A stretch of 64,000 nucleotides of DNA from Aeromicrobium senzhongii (GCF_014334735.1 NZ_CP060587.1:2170001-2234000); one strand, 5' to 3'; numbered from the stretch's first letter, positions 18,144 to 27,579 are shown. Notes: a model not told the origin generated them from the sequence alone. Numbers and translations: made by a program.

Positions 18144-18580
18144 TGCCTGATCTCCTCACCCCGTCGCAGGTCGCCGCCCGCGCCGGCGTCACCGTCTCGG
18201 CGCTGCACTTCTACGAGCGCGAAGGTCTCATCACGTCCACCCGCAGCGCGGGCAACCAGCGCCGGTACACCCGCGACGTCCTGCGCCGGATCGCCTTCGT
18301 CCGCACGTCGCAGCGGGTCGGGATCTCGCTCGCCGAGATCCGCGAGGCGCTCTCGACGCTGCCGGTCGACCGGGCGCCGTCCAAGGCCGACTGGTCGCGG
18401 CTGTCCCGGCGCTGGCGGACGTCGCTCGACGAGCGGATCGCCCGCCTCCAGCGCCTGCGCGACGACCTCGACGGCTGCATCGGCTGCGGTTGCCTGTCGC
18501 TCAAGAAGTGCCGGCTGCGCAATCCCGACGACGCCCTGGCCACCGAGGGTCCCGGCCCTCGCCTGCTCGACCCCTCCTGA
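18143..18580 (+). CDS. soxR: Redox-sensing MerR-family activator SoxR
   Basis: 145 residues. MerR helix-turn-helix LTPSQVAARAGVTVSALHFYEREGLI is followed by a long dimerisation helix and the [2Fe-2S] motif C112-x2-C115-x-C117-x5-C123, which defines SoxR. The cluster-adjacent residues IGCGCLSLKKC are SoxR-like. In actinomycetes SoxR responds to redox-active small molecules and controls a small regulon of efflux and modification genes. The start ATG 18143 follows TAAGGT by 8 bases; a TTG at 18134 would lie inside the operator. The divergent MFS operon is its obvious target. Confidence 0.95.
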   Translation: MPDLLTPSQVAARAGVTVSALHFYEREGLITSTRSAGNQRRYTRDVLRRIAFVRTSQRVGISLAEIREALSTLPVDRAPSKADWSRLSRRWRTSLDERIARLQRLRDDLDGCIGCGCLSLKKCRLRNPDDALATEGPGPRLLDPS

Positions 18581-18605
18581 GCCCACCGCCCAGACAGCCC
18601 TGCGC

Positions 18606-21600
18606 TCAGACGTTGCGGCGGTACTGTCCCCCGACCTCGAAGAACGCCTCGGTCACCTGCTGCAGCGTGCACACCCGAGCCGCGTCCATCAGGACGGCGA
18701 ACACGTTCTCCTGGCTCATGGCCGCCTGCTTGAGCCGGGCCAGGGCGGCCTCGGCCTCGCCGCGGTGGGCCTGGCGGAACTCGTGCACGCGACGGAGCTG
18801 GGACTGCTTCTCCTCGTCCGTGCCCCGCGCCAGCTCGAGCTTCACCGCCACCTCGTCACCCGCGGGATTGCGGAACGTGTTCACGCCGACGATGGGCAGG
18901 GAGCCGTCGTGCTTGCGATGTTCGTACAGCATCGACTCGTCCTGGATCCGGCCACGCTGGTAGCCCGTCTCCATCGCGCCGAGGACTCCTCCACGCTCGC
19001 TGATCGCCTCGAACTCGCGCAGCACGGCCTCCTCGACCAGCTCGGTCAGCTCGTCGATGACGAACGAGCCCTGCAGCGGGTTCTCGTTCATCGCCAGGCC
19101 CCACTCCCGGTTGATGATCAGCTGGATCGCCAACGCCCGGCGCACGGACTCCTGCGAGGGGGTCGTGACCGCCTCGTCGAACGCGTTGGTGTGGAGGCTG
19201 TTGGCGTTGTCGTAGATCGCGATGATCGCCTGCAGCGTCGTGCGGATGTCGTTGAAGTCCATCTCCTGCGCGTGCAGGGAGCGTCCCGACGTCTGCACGT
19301 GGTACTTCAGCTTCTGGCTGCGCTCGCCCGCGCCGTACCGCTCCTTCATGGCGATCGCCCAGATCCGCCGCGCGACCCGGCCGAGGACCGAGTACTCCGG
19401 GTCCATGCCGTTGCTGAAGAAGAACGACAGGTTGGGCGCGAAGTCGTCGATGTCCATGCCGCGGGCGAGGTACGACTCGACGTACGTGAACCCGTTCGCC
19501 AGCGTGAACGCCAACTGACTGATGGGGTTCGCCCCGGCCTCGGCGATGTGATAGCCCGAGATCGACACGGAGTAGAAGTTGCGGACCCCCTGGTCGATGA
19601 ACCACTGCTGGACGTCGCCCATCATCCGCAGGCTGAACTCGGTCGAGAACAGGCACGTGTTCTGCCCCTGGTCCTCCTTGAGGATGTCGGCCTGGACCGT
19701 GCCACGGACGTTCTGCAGCGCGAAGGTCCGCAGCTGGGCGTACTCGGCCTCGTCCGGCTCGCGGCCCTCGCGCTCGCGGAACGCGTCGACCTGCTGGTCG
19801 ATGACGGTGTTGAGGAAGAACGCCAGCACGGTCGGTGCCGGCCCGTTGATCGTCATCGAGACGCTCGTCGTGGGCGAGACGAGGTCGAACCCGTCGTACA
19901 GCGCCCGCATGTCCTCCACCGTCGCGACCGAGACGCCCGACGTGCCGACCTTGCCGTAGATGTCCGGCCGCGGATCGGGGTCACGCCCGTAGAGCGTGAC
20001 CGAGTCGAACGCCGTCGACAGCCGGGTGGCCGGCTGTCCCTCGCTGAGCAGCCGGAAGCGGCGGTTCGTGCGGAAGGGGTCGCCCTCGCCGGCGAACATC
20101 CGCGCCGGGTCCTCGTTGTCCCGCTTGAACGTGAAGACGCCCGCGGTGAACGGGAAGAACCCCGGCAGGTTCTCGCGCCGCCAGAACCGGACGAGATCGC
20201 CGTGGGAGCGATAGCGGGGCAGGCTGACGCGGCGGACCTGGTTGCCCGAGAGCGTCTCGCGCACCAGATCGAAGCGCAGTTCGCGGTCGCGCACCGTCAC
20301 GACCTGGGCGTCGCCGGAGTACGACTCCACGACCGACGGCCAGGCCTCGAGCGCCTCGCGGACCGCAGCCGGCAGCTCCTCGCGGGCCCGGCGGGCCGCC
20401 TCCGCGAGGCCCGGGACGTCCGGCAGCTCGGTGGCCGCCGCCGCGAGGTGCTGGGCCCGGTCGGCCAGGTCGGCCCACCGCTCGGTCTCGTCGTGGTGGT
20501 CGCGGATCGTCTCGGCGATCTCGGCGAGATACCGCACCCGCTGCGCAGGAACGACGTGGTTCTCGTCGCCGGTGTGGCGCACGTCCACCGCGGGCAGGAC
20601 GCCGGGTTCGAGCCCCAGCACGGTGCGCACCTCCTGGTAGAGCGCGGTGACACCCTCGTCGTCGAAGTGCGCCGCCGAGGTGCCGAAGACCGGCATGTCC
20701 TGCGGCTGCTTCCCGAAGGCCTCGCGGTTGCGGACCAACTGCCGGCCAACGTCGCGCAGGGCGTCCTTGGCACCGTGACGCTCGAACTTGTTGATGGCGA
20801 CGACGTCGGCGAAGTCGAGCATGTCGATCTTCTCCAGCTGGGTCGCGGCCCCGAACTCGGGCGTCATGACGTACAGGGACGCGTCGACGTACGGCAGGAT
20901 GCCCGCATCGCCCTGGCCGATCCCGGGCGTCTCGACGATCACGACGTCGTTCCCGGCGGCCTTGAACACCGCGATCACGTCCGCGAGATGCTCGGGCACC
21001 TCGTGACTGCCCCGGGTCGCGAGCGACCGGAACGAGACCGGACCCCCGATCGCGTTCATGCGGATCCGGTCACCGAGCAGGGCGCCGCCACCCTTGCGGC
21101 GCGTCGGGTCGATCGCGACCACCGCGACGCGCAGCTTGTCGCCGTGGTCGATCCGCAGCCGTCGCACCAGCTCGTCGGTGAGGGAGCTCTTGCCCGAGCC
21201 GCCGGTGCCCGTGATGCCCAGGACCCGCGCCGACGAGGCCTCCGCACCCCGGCGGACCCCCTCGTCCAGCTCGGGGCCGAGTCGCCCGCTCTCGGCCGCC
21301 GTCACGGCGCGCGCCACGGCCGAGGGGTCGCCCGCCAACACCGCCTCGGCACTCGGCAGGCCGTGGTCGAGCAGGTCCACGTCGCACGACTCGATGAGCG
21401 TGTTGACCATCCCCACCAGCCCGAGCCGCTGTCCGTCCTGCGGACTGAAGATCGTGACACCCGCGCTGCGCAGTCGCTCGATCTCGCCGGGGACGATGAC
21501 GCCGCCCCCGCCACCGAAGACCCGCACGTGCCCGGCGCCTCGCTCGGCCAGCAGCTGGACCAGGTACTCGAAGTACTCGACGTGCCCGCCCTGGTAGGAG

Positions 21601-21794
21601 CTGACGGCGACGCCCTGGACGTCCTCCTCGACGGCCGCGTCGACGATCTCGGCGACCGAGCGGTTGTGCCCCAGGTGGATCACCTCAGCGCCCTGGCTCT
21701 GCAGGATCCGCCGCATGATGTTGATGCTGGCGTCGTGCCCGTCGAACAGGCTGGAAGCCGTGACGAAGCGGACCGGATGGACGGGTACGTGCAT
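18606..21794 (-). CDS. icmF: Fused isobutyryl-CoA mutase-type acyl-CoA mutase (IcmF)
   Basis: 1062 residues in IcmF order. The N-terminal cobalamin domain has SLFDGHDASINIMRR and VAVSSYQGGHVEYF; the middle G-protein chaperone domain has P-loop GTGGSGKSS at about residue 200 and the MeaB-like ETPGIGQGD; the C-terminal mutase TIM barrel contains STAFDSVTLYGRDPDPRPDIYGKVGTSGVSVATVEDM. It interconverts isobutyryl-CoA and n-butyryl-CoA (some homologues act on pivalyl-CoA) using adenosylcobalamin, with the internal GTPase guarding cofactor loading. ATG 21794 has GAGG 5 bases upstream. Preceded by a strong promoter and a perfect operator. Confidence 0.93.
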   Translation of the reverse strand: MHVPVHPVRFVTASSLFDGHDASINIMRRILQSQGAEVIHLGHNRSVAEIVDAAVEEDVQGVAVSSYQGGHVEYFEYLVQLLAERGAGHVRVFGGGGGVIVPGEIERLRSAGVTIFSPQDGQRLGLVGMVNTLIESCDVDLLDHGLPSAEAVLAGDPSAVARAVTAAESGRLGPELDEGVRRGAEASSARVLGITGTGGSGKSSLTDELVRRLRIDHGDKLRVAVVAIDPTRRKGGGALLGDRIRMNAIGGPVSFRSLATRGSHEVPEHLADVIAVFKAAGNDVVIVETPGIGQGDAGILPYVDASLYVMTPEFGAATQLEKIDMLDFADVVAINKFERHGAKDALRDVGRQLVRNREAFGKQPQDMPVFGTSAAHFDDEGVTALYQEVRTVLGLEPGVLPAVDVRHTGDENHVVPAQRVRYLAEIAETIRDHHDETERWADLADRAQHLAAAATELPDVPGLAEAARRAREELPAAVREALEAWPSVVESYSGDAQVVTVRDRELRFDLVRETLSGNQVRRVSLPRYRSHGDLVRFWRRENLPGFFPFTAGVFTFKRDNEDPARMFAGEGDPFRTNRRFRLLSEGQPATRLSTAFDSVTLYGRDPDPRPDIYGKVGTSGVSVATVEDMRALYDGFDLVSPTTSVSMTINGPAPTVLAFFLNTVIDQQVDAFREREGREPDEAEYAQLRTFALQNVRGTVQADILKEDQGQNTCLFSTEFSLRMMGDVQQWFIDQGVRNFYSVSISGYHIAEAGANPISQLAFTLANGFTYVESYLARGMDIDDFAPNLSFFFSNGMDPEYSVLGRVARRIWAIAMKERYGAGERSQKLKYHVQTSGRSLHAQEMDFNDIRTTLQAIIAIYDNANSLHTNAFDEAVTTPSQESVRRALAIQLIINREWGLAMNENPLQGSFVIDELTELVEEAVLREFEAISERGGVLGAMETGYQRGRIQDESMLYEHRKHDGSLPIVGVNTFRNPAGDEVAVKLELARGTDEEKQSQLRRVHEFRQAHRGEAEAALARLKQAAMSQENVFAVLMDAARVCTLQQVTEAFFEVGGQYRRNV

Positions 21795-21806
21795 GGCGAC
21801 CTCAGC

Positions 21807-21854
21807 ATTACTAGGATGTCCTAGTAATATAGCCGGAGTGAGCCACGTCACCAA
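21807..21854 (-). promoter_or_regulatory. icmF promoter with perfect 22-bp operator
   Basis: Minus strand TTGGTG (21854-21849), 17-base spacer and TATATT (21831-21826). Overlapping the -10 and continuing through the start site is ATTACTAGGA-TG-TCCTAGTAAT (21807-21828), two exact 10-base inverted arms. The AT-rich arms stand out in 70 percent GC DNA. A TetR- or GntR-type repressor sensing an acyl-CoA is plausible, possibly the TetR gene immediately upstream. Confidence 0.75.
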
Positions 21855-21895
21855 GGCATGACGAGATGGCGTTCCGTGCTCATCGGTGGAACGGT

Positions 21896-21998
21896 CGGCG
21901 CCCCTGTCCGAGGGGGGAGGCAGGGGCGCCGACCCGACGGGGCCCGAATCGGGGGTTTCGGGCCGCACCGTCCCCGCAAAAGTACACCGTCGGTACAC
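21896..21998. promoter_or_regulatory. Two hairpins and TACAC-N6-TACAC motif downstream of tetR paralogue 2
   Basis: Hairpin A has 11-bp arms (21896-21906, 21921-21931); hairpin B has 8-bp arms (21941-21948, 21957-21964). Next to the tetR 3' end is AAAAG-TACAC-N6-TACAC (21978-21998). The layout copies that beside tetR paralogue 1 at 13.1-13.3 kb. The hairpins may terminate tetR transcription; the motif could be an operator. Confidence 0.45.
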
Positions 21999-22037
21999 AT
22001 GGGCCGCGTGAGGCGCGAGCAAGCGCGCAGGCCGGGA

Positions 22038-22739
22038 TCAATCGGCGCGGACGACGCCCAGGAGCAGTTCGGTGAACGGCTCGACGGCGCTGGACAGATC
22101 GAGGCCCTCCTCGCGCCCGCGCTGGCGGCGGACCGCTCGCGACACGAGCTCGTCGAACGCTCCGACCAGACCGCGCAGGACGTCACGCGACGGCACGCGC
22201 AGCGAGCCGTCGCGCGCCGAGACCTTCGCCAGCTCGTGCATGATCTCGACGTGCCGGTCGAGCATCTGCTCGCGCTGGGTGGCCAGCCGCTCGCCCGCGG
22301 TCTTGATCTCGACGAAGAAGCAGATGGCGAAGGTCGGCTCGGCCTCGAGGACCTCGACGTAGCCGCGCACGAGTCGACGGATCCGGTCGTGGAAGTGCAG
22401 GTCGCGCAGGCGCAGGGTCGGCTTCCAGATCCGGGTCAGCGACAGGTCGGTGGCGTTCCAGTGGGCCGCGGCGAACGCGTCCTCCTTGTCCGTGAACGTC
22501 TCGTAGAAGGAGGTGCGGGAGACGTGGGCGCGGCGGGTGATCCGGGCGACGGTCGTACCGGCGTAACCGCAATCGGCCACCTCGTCGAGAGTGGCCTGCA
22601 TGATCCGCCCGCGGCGCGACTCCTCGACCACCGACTTCGGCAGCGCCGATCTCCCGCGCGGGAGCGCCATCCGCTCGGGCAGCAGGCTCAGCAGGCCGTC
22701 GTCACGCGACGGCGCGTCCCCCCGTTCGGAGCCGGCCAC
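22038..22739 (-). CDS. TetR family transcriptional regulator (paralogue 2)
   Basis: 233 residues. Leader SLLPERMALPRGRSALP then the helix-turn-helix RIMQATLDEVADCGYAGTTVAR...AHVSRTSFYETFTDKEDAFAAAH, closely matching paralogue 1 at 13351-14019; the C-terminal domains have diverged. GTG 22739 lies two bases after the sbcC stop, so it is probably cotranscribed with sbcDC. It also sits directly upstream of icmF and could repress it through the 22-bp operator. Ligand unknown. Confidence 0.88.
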   Translation of the reverse strand: MAGSERGDAPSRDDGLLSLLPERMALPRGRSALPKSVVEESRRGRIMQATLDEVADCGYAGTTVARITRRAHVSRTSFYETFTDKEDAFAAAHWNATDLSLTRIWKPTLRLRDLHFHDRIRRLVRGYVEVLEAEPTFAICFFVEIKTAGERLATQREQMLDRHVEIMHELAKVSARDGSLRVPSRDVLRGLVGAFDELVSRAVRRQRGREEGLDLSSAVEPFTELLLGVVRAD

Positions 22740-22741
22740 GA

Positions 22742-25630
22742 TCAGGCCCGCACCCGGACGCGGCTACAGCCCTGCGCCGTCTTCTCGACCGCCAGCTGGG
22801 CGGGGATGCGTTCCTTCATCGTCTCGACGTGGCTGATCAGACCGATCGTCCGGCCGTTCTGGCGCAAGGAGTCGAGGGTCTCCATCGCCACGTCCAGGGT
22901 CTCGGCGTCCAGGGAGCCGAACCCCTCGTCGATGAACAGCGTGTCGAGGGTGATGCCCCCGGCTCGGTTCGTCACGACCTCGGCCAGGCCCAGCGCCAAC
23001 GCCAGGGACGCGAGGAACTTCTCGCCGCCGGAGAGGGACTCGGGCGTGCGGGAGACGCTGGTGTACTGGTCGCGGACGCGCACCTCGAGGCCGCCGTTCG
23101 ACCCCCGCGTGGCGATCGCGTCGCTGCGCTCGAGGGCGTAACGACCCGACGACATGGCGTGGAGGCGGACGTTGGCCGCGGCCACGATCTGTTCCAGCTC
23201 GACGCCCAGGACGTAGCTCTCGAGCCGCATCCGGCGTGTGTTCGGTGACTCGCCGTGCAGCGATCGGGCCAAGCGGTCGACGACCTGGAAGTCGGCGCGT
23301 GCCTGAGCGTTCCGACCCCAGGCACCGCGGATCGCCGCGGCCAGGTCGTGCGACGTCCTGGCGCAGCTCTCGGCCGCGCCGCAGCGCTTGGAGGCCGCCT
23401 CGCAGGCCGCCTTGGCCTCGGCATGGGCCGCCCGGGGACCGTCGACGTCGACGGGCTCCGCGGGCAGGTCCTGCAGTTCGGGGGCCGCGAGCGTCTCCTC
23501 GGCCCCGGCCAGCGCGCGGTCGTGGGCCTGGATCCGCCGGGTGAGCTCGGTGATCGTGCGCTCGTCGGTCCGTGCCGCCAGGAAGGACGGTGCGTCGTCG
23601 AACTCGTGGTGCCGCAGCGAGCTCTCGAAGGCCTCGCGGCACTCGGCGAGCCGCTGGCGGGCGGCGGCGTCGGCGGCGCGCGCGTCGATGAGCGCGGTCG
23701 CGGCCTCGACGTGACGGGTCAGCACGGCGATCCGCTCGACGACCGACCCGGCGTCGGCGCGGGCCTCCTCGACCCGGCTGGCGAGCCGGTCGATCCGCTG
23801 TCCCACGTGCTCGGAACGCTGCTCGAGCTTGGCGCGGCGCACGCCGAGCGTCGTGATCTCGGTGTCGATGCGCTGCCTGGCGGTGCGCGACGCCTCGCGC
23901 TCCTGCTCGGCCCGCTCCACCTCGGACACCGTCGCACGAGCGTCGGTGACGAGCACCGTCAGCTCGTCGGCCCCGCGGACCTGCGCCCAACCCTCGAGGG
24001 TGGTGCGCAGTGCCACGACCCGTTCGGCGGCCTCCCGGGCCCGGCGTTCCGCCTCGTCCAGCACCTCTTGGGCGCTCTCGAGCATCGCCTCGGTGACCGG
24101 CTCGCCCGGAGCCCGGGCCGGCTCTGGGTGGTCGGCCGAGCCGCACACGGCACAGGCCTGGCCGTCGACGAGCTCGGCCGCCAACGTCCCGGCGTACTCG
24201 GCCAGCCGGCGCTCGCGGAGCCGGTCGAGATCGGTGGACGCGGCGGTGCGGGCCCGGCCCCGACGCAACTGCTCGACCTCGGCCTCGGCGAGAGCCGCAC
24301 GGGTCCGGTCGCGCTGGGCGGCCAGGTCGAGCTCCTCCAGGAGCCGGTCGAGCACGCTCTGGGCCTGGTCGACCGTGATCTCGACCGGTGCGGTCAGGAC
24401 CGCGTCGTGCGCGAGAGCCTCCTCGGCCAGCTCGTCGGCGCGACGGGCAACGACCTCGAGCTGGTGCCCGAGCGTCTCGGCCTCGTCACGCAGGCGCTCG
24501 AGCTCCTGCTCGTCGGCCAATCGGTCGCGCAGGACCGCGAGCTGCGACGTCGCCTCGTCACGGTGGGTGACCAGATCGGCCGGCACCGGACCGGGCACCG
24601 CCTCGGCGAAGCGGGCCGCCGCCTGGTCGAGCGCGACCGCGGCCGCATCGGCCCGCTGGGTCGAGGAGAGCACGCCGGCGTGCACGAGGTCGACGGACTG
24701 GGCAGCCAGGGCGAGGTCGCGTCGGCGCCGGTCCGCCTCGATCACCGGGCGCTCGGCCATCAACCGGGCGAGCTGCTGATCGGCCTCGGCCCGGCGCCGC
24801 TGCTTGTCGGCGAGGCCGGTCGCCTCGTGCAGGAGCTCGTGAGCGGCCTGCACCTCCTTGTCGGCCTGCTTCAGGTCGGCGCGAGCGATCTCGAGGTCGG
24901 CGTCGTGGGCGTCGAGGACCTCGCCGAGCCAGTCCTCGTCCGGCTCCTGCGGCACCTCGCGCCCGGCATGCTCGGCCAGCGCCGCGACCGTGGCCGCGAT
25001 CCCCGACTCGACCAGCGACAGCTGCTGGCGCAAGGCACCGGCGCGCTGCTGCAGGTGCGTGTCGTAGTCACGGAACCGATCGCTGCGGAAGAGGGTCCGC
25101 AACAACTGCTGGCGCTCGTCGCTGGAGGCGACCAGGAACCGCTGGAACTGGCCCTGCGCCAACAGGACGACCTGCAGGAACTGATCGCAGCTGAGCGGCA
25201 CGATGTGGTGCAGCTCCTCGCCCACGGTGCGCAGCTGGGACGCGATGCCGACCCACTGGTCGCCCTCACGACGTGCCAGCTCGGCCGTGGCCTTCTCGGT
25301 CGTGAAGCCGGTGCCGCGCGCCTTGGGCCGCAGGTACTCGGGCGTGCGGATGATCCGGTAGGTCTGGTCGCCGGCGCTGAACACGAGCTCGACCCGGCTG
25401 GGCTCGTCGGGGGCGCAGTGGGTGCTGCGCACCTGCTTCCCGCCGGCGGTGGCATAGCGCGGTGCGGCGTCGTACAGGGCGTAGACGATCGCGTCCAGGA
25501 TGCTGGACTTGCCGGCACCGGTGCGGCCGGTGATCAGGAAGATGCCGTGGTCGGCGAACCGGTCGAGATCGACCGTCTGGGTCTGGCGGAACGGACCGAA
25601 GCCCGTCATCGACACCTGGTGGATCCTCAT
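22742..25630 (-). CDS. sbcC: Exonuclease subunit SbcC (Rad50-like ATPase)
   Basis: 962 residues of the SMC/Rad50 type. The N-terminal ATPase half has Walker A GRTGAGKSS (~residue 36) and the Q-loop region; long coiled coils flank a zinc hook CAVC in the centre (~residue 490); the C-terminal half carries the LSGGEKFLASLALALGLAEV signature and Walker B TLFIDEGFGSLD. With SbcD it forms the nuclease that opens DNA hairpins and processes ends. The ATG overlaps the sbcD stop (ATGA). All functional motifs are intact. Confidence 0.95.
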   Translation of the reverse strand: MRIHQVSMTGFGPFRQTQTVDLDRFADHGIFLITGRTGAGKSSILDAIVYALYDAAPRYATAGGKQVRSTHCAPDEPSRVELVFSAGDQTYRIIRTPEYLRPKARGTGFTTEKATAELARREGDQWVGIASQLRTVGEELHHIVPLSCDQFLQVVLLAQGQFQRFLVASSDERQQLLRTLFRSDRFRDYDTHLQQRAGALRQQLSLVESGIAATVAALAEHAGREVPQEPDEDWLGEVLDAHDADLEIARADLKQADKEVQAAHELLHEATGLADKQRRRAEADQQLARLMAERPVIEADRRRRDLALAAQSVDLVHAGVLSSTQRADAAAVALDQAAARFAEAVPGPVPADLVTHRDEATSQLAVLRDRLADEQELERLRDEAETLGHQLEVVARRADELAEEALAHDAVLTAPVEITVDQAQSVLDRLLEELDLAAQRDRTRAALAEAEVEQLRRGRARTAASTDLDRLRERRLAEYAGTLAAELVDGQACAVCGSADHPEPARAPGEPVTEAMLESAQEVLDEAERRAREAAERVVALRTTLEGWAQVRGADELTVLVTDARATVSEVERAEQEREASRTARQRIDTEITTLGVRRAKLEQRSEHVGQRIDRLASRVEEARADAGSVVERIAVLTRHVEAATALIDARAADAAARQRLAECREAFESSLRHHEFDDAPSFLAARTDERTITELTRRIQAHDRALAGAEETLAAPELQDLPAEPVDVDGPRAAHAEAKAACEAASKRCGAAESCARTSHDLAAAIRGAWGRNAQARADFQVVDRLARSLHGESPNTRRMRLESYVLGVELEQIVAAANVRLHAMSSGRYALERSDAIATRGSNGGLEVRVRDQYTSVSRTPESLSGGEKFLASLALALGLAEVVTNRAGGITLDTLFIDEGFGSLDAETLDVAMETLDSLRQNGRTIGLISHVETMKERIPAQLAVEKTAQGCSRVRVRA

Positions 25631-26784
25631 CGCGACACCTCCCGCCCGGCAAGCTGTCCGACCAACTCGTCGAGCAGCCGCGCCTCGGCCTCGTCGGGTC
25701 CCTCGCCGTTGCGGGCGAACGCCAGGAACTCGGCCATGACCTGCTGGTCGGTGAGCGAGCCCAGCCGCTCGGGATCGGTCGGGGCCTGCGCGTCGTCGAC
25801 CCGGCTGGGCCGGAAGTCCAGGACGGCACAGTGCGGGAAGCGACGCTGCAGCCGGCGCATCGGATCGTCGGGACGCGACACATCGGTGAGGATCGCGCGG
25901 ACCCAGTGCTCGGCATGGACCTCGAGAGCGGGATCGGCGAGCAGCTCGTCCAGCGTGCCGGTGAGGGTGACCAGCCGCCGCGGGACGGGCAGGTCGAGCC
26001 AGTCCACCGCGCCGAGACCCTCGGCGTCGAGCGTCACGAGCCAGGCGCCACGCGGCTTGTCCTGCTCGGAGAACGACAGGTGCAGGGGCGCGCCGCTGTA
26101 GCGCACGTGCGGCGCCAGGGTGCTGCGGCCGTGGATGTGACCGAGGGCCGCGTAGGTGACGCCGTCGAACACGGGAACCGGGACGCGATCCACGCCACCG
26201 GTGGTGATGCCCCGCTCGGACTCGCAGGAGTCGCCGTCGGCGCCGGACACGAACGTGTGCGCCAGCACGACCGAACGGCCGCCGCGGGCCGCCAGGTCGG
26301 CGCGGATGTTGTCCAGTGCGAACCCGACGGCGTCCTTCTGGTGGCGGAGCTGCTGGTCGGGCCACCGGTGCCGGATGAGCGCCGGCTCGAGGTACGCGAT
26401 GCCGTAGAAGTGCACGGGGCCGTGCTCGTCGTGGATCGTGACGGGCGTGGCGTGCTCCTCGGGCGAGGTGATGACGTGGATCCCGGCCTCGCGGGCGAAC
26501 GCGGCCTTGGCGCCCAGCCGGGCGGGCGAGTCGTGGTTGCCGCTGGTGACGATCACCCGCGCGCCGGTGCGCTGCAGTGCCAGCAGGATCCGGTCGAGCT
26601 CCTCGACCGCGGCCGCCGACGGAGTCGAGGAGTCGAAGACGTCACCGGCCACCACGACGACGTCGACCGCGTGCTCGCGGACGAGGCCGACGAGCGCGTC
26701 GAGCACCGAGGCGAGGGCCTCGGCGGTCGAGTGCTGGTGGAACGTGCGACCGATGTGCCAGTCGGACGTGTGGAGGATCTTCAC
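25627..26784 (-). CDS. sbcD: Exonuclease subunit SbcD (Mre11-like)
   Basis: 385 residues with the five metallophosphoesterase blocks: HTSDWHIGR at residue 5, VAGDVFDSSTPS, SGNHDSPARLG, an AHTFV histidine and ALGHIHGRS. It is the manganese-dependent nuclease subunit partnered by SbcC. GTG 26784 gives the family start VKILHTSDWH and lies 6 bases after TACCGT, so the mRNA may be leaderless. First gene of an sbcD-sbcC-tetR run. Confidence 0.95.
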   Translation of the reverse strand: MKILHTSDWHIGRTFHQHSTAEALASVLDALVGLVREHAVDVVVVAGDVFDSSTPSAAAVEELDRILLALQRTGARVIVTSGNHDSPARLGAKAAFAREAGIHVITSPEEHATPVTIHDEHGPVHFYGIAYLEPALIRHRWPDQQLRHQKDAVGFALDNIRADLAARGGRSVVLAHTFVSGADGDSCESERGITTGGVDRVPVPVFDGVTYAALGHIHGRSTLAPHVRYSGAPLHLSFSEQDKPRGAWLVTLDAEGLGAVDWLDLPVPRRLVTLTGTLDELLADPALEVHAEHWVRAILTDVSRPDDPMRRLQRRFPHCAVLDFRPSRVDDAQAPTDPERLGSLTDQQVMAEFLAFARNGEGPDEAEARLLDELVGQLAGREVSR

Positions 26785-26898
26785 GTTTCGACGGTAATCA
26801 GCCACGCCGACAATTCGGCGCAACGTGGCCGCGCGGGTCGCGACCGGCCCGCAGCGCGGTGCGGAATACGTCACACCGCGGCTGGCTAGGGTCGTGTC

Positions 26899-27579
26899 AT
26901 GGCTATCGTCCTGCTCGTCCGACACGGTCGGTCCACCGCGAACACCTCGGGCACGCTGGCCGGCCGGCTGCCGGGCGTCCACCTCGACGACACGGGCCGC
27001 GAGCAGGTCGCCCGCACGGGCCTGCGGCTGGCCGATGCGCCCGTCGTCGAGGTCGTCACCAGTCCCCTCGAGCGCTGCCGTGAGACGGCGGCCGCGATCA
27101 CCGCCCACCACGACCTCGAGCCCGTGGTCGACGAGGCACTGACCGAGTGCGGCTACGGCCAGTGGCAGGGTCGCGCCCTCAAGGAGCTCGCGGACGAGGA
27201 GCTGTGGAAGACCGTCCAGCAGCACCCCTCGGCGGCCGTCTTCCCCGGGGGCGAGGGCCTGGCGGCGATGCAGGCGCGCGGCGTCGCGGCGATCCGCGGT
27301 CACGACGCGCGCATCGAGGCGGCCCACGGTCCCCAGGCGGTGTGGGTGGCGGTGTCGCACGGCGACGTCATCAAGGCCGTGCTGGCGGACGCGCTGGGGA
27401 TGCACCTGGATCTGTTCCAGCGTCTGCACGTGGACCCCGCCTCGGTCTCGATCGTGCGGTACGGCACCCGCCGGCCGGACGTCGTGGCGGTCAACACCGC
27501 GGCCGGCGACCTGGCCTGGCTGCAGGGTCCGGCTCCCGCCGCCGACGCCGCGGTGGGCGGCGGCGCAGGACCGGCCTGA
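26899..27579 (+). CDS. Histidine phosphatase family protein, MSMEG_4193-type putative phosphomutase
   Basis: 226 residues. The catalytic RHG is in LLVRHGRSTANTSG at residue 7; the second histidine is in WVAVSHGDVIKAVLAD, and TSPLERCRETAAAI is the conserved arginine region. The insert ECGYGQWQGRALKELADEELWKTVQQHPSAAVFPGGEG is that of the MSMEG_4193 subfamily, which is annotated as a putative phosphomutase but is biochemically undefined. TAGGGT ends 6 bases before the ATG. It heads a run with DUF3090 and SCO1664-like genes, the arrangement conserved in many actinomycetes. Confidence 0.9.
   Translation: MAIVLLVRHGRSTANTSGTLAGRLPGVHLDDTGREQVARTGLRLADAPVVEVVTSPLERCRETAAAITAHHDLEPVVDEALTECGYGQWQGRALKELADEELWKTVQQHPSAAVFPGGEGLAAMQARGVAAIRGHDARIEAAHGPQAVWVAVSHGDVIKAVLADALGMHLDLFQRLHVDPASVSIVRYGTRRPDVVAVNTAAGDLAWLQGPAPAADAAVGGGAGPA

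Noticed and set aside
18765-21824. 1019-codon plus-strand ORF opposite icmF
   Set aside because: The minus strand encodes an intact IcmF with all domains; the opposite frame has low-complexity composition.
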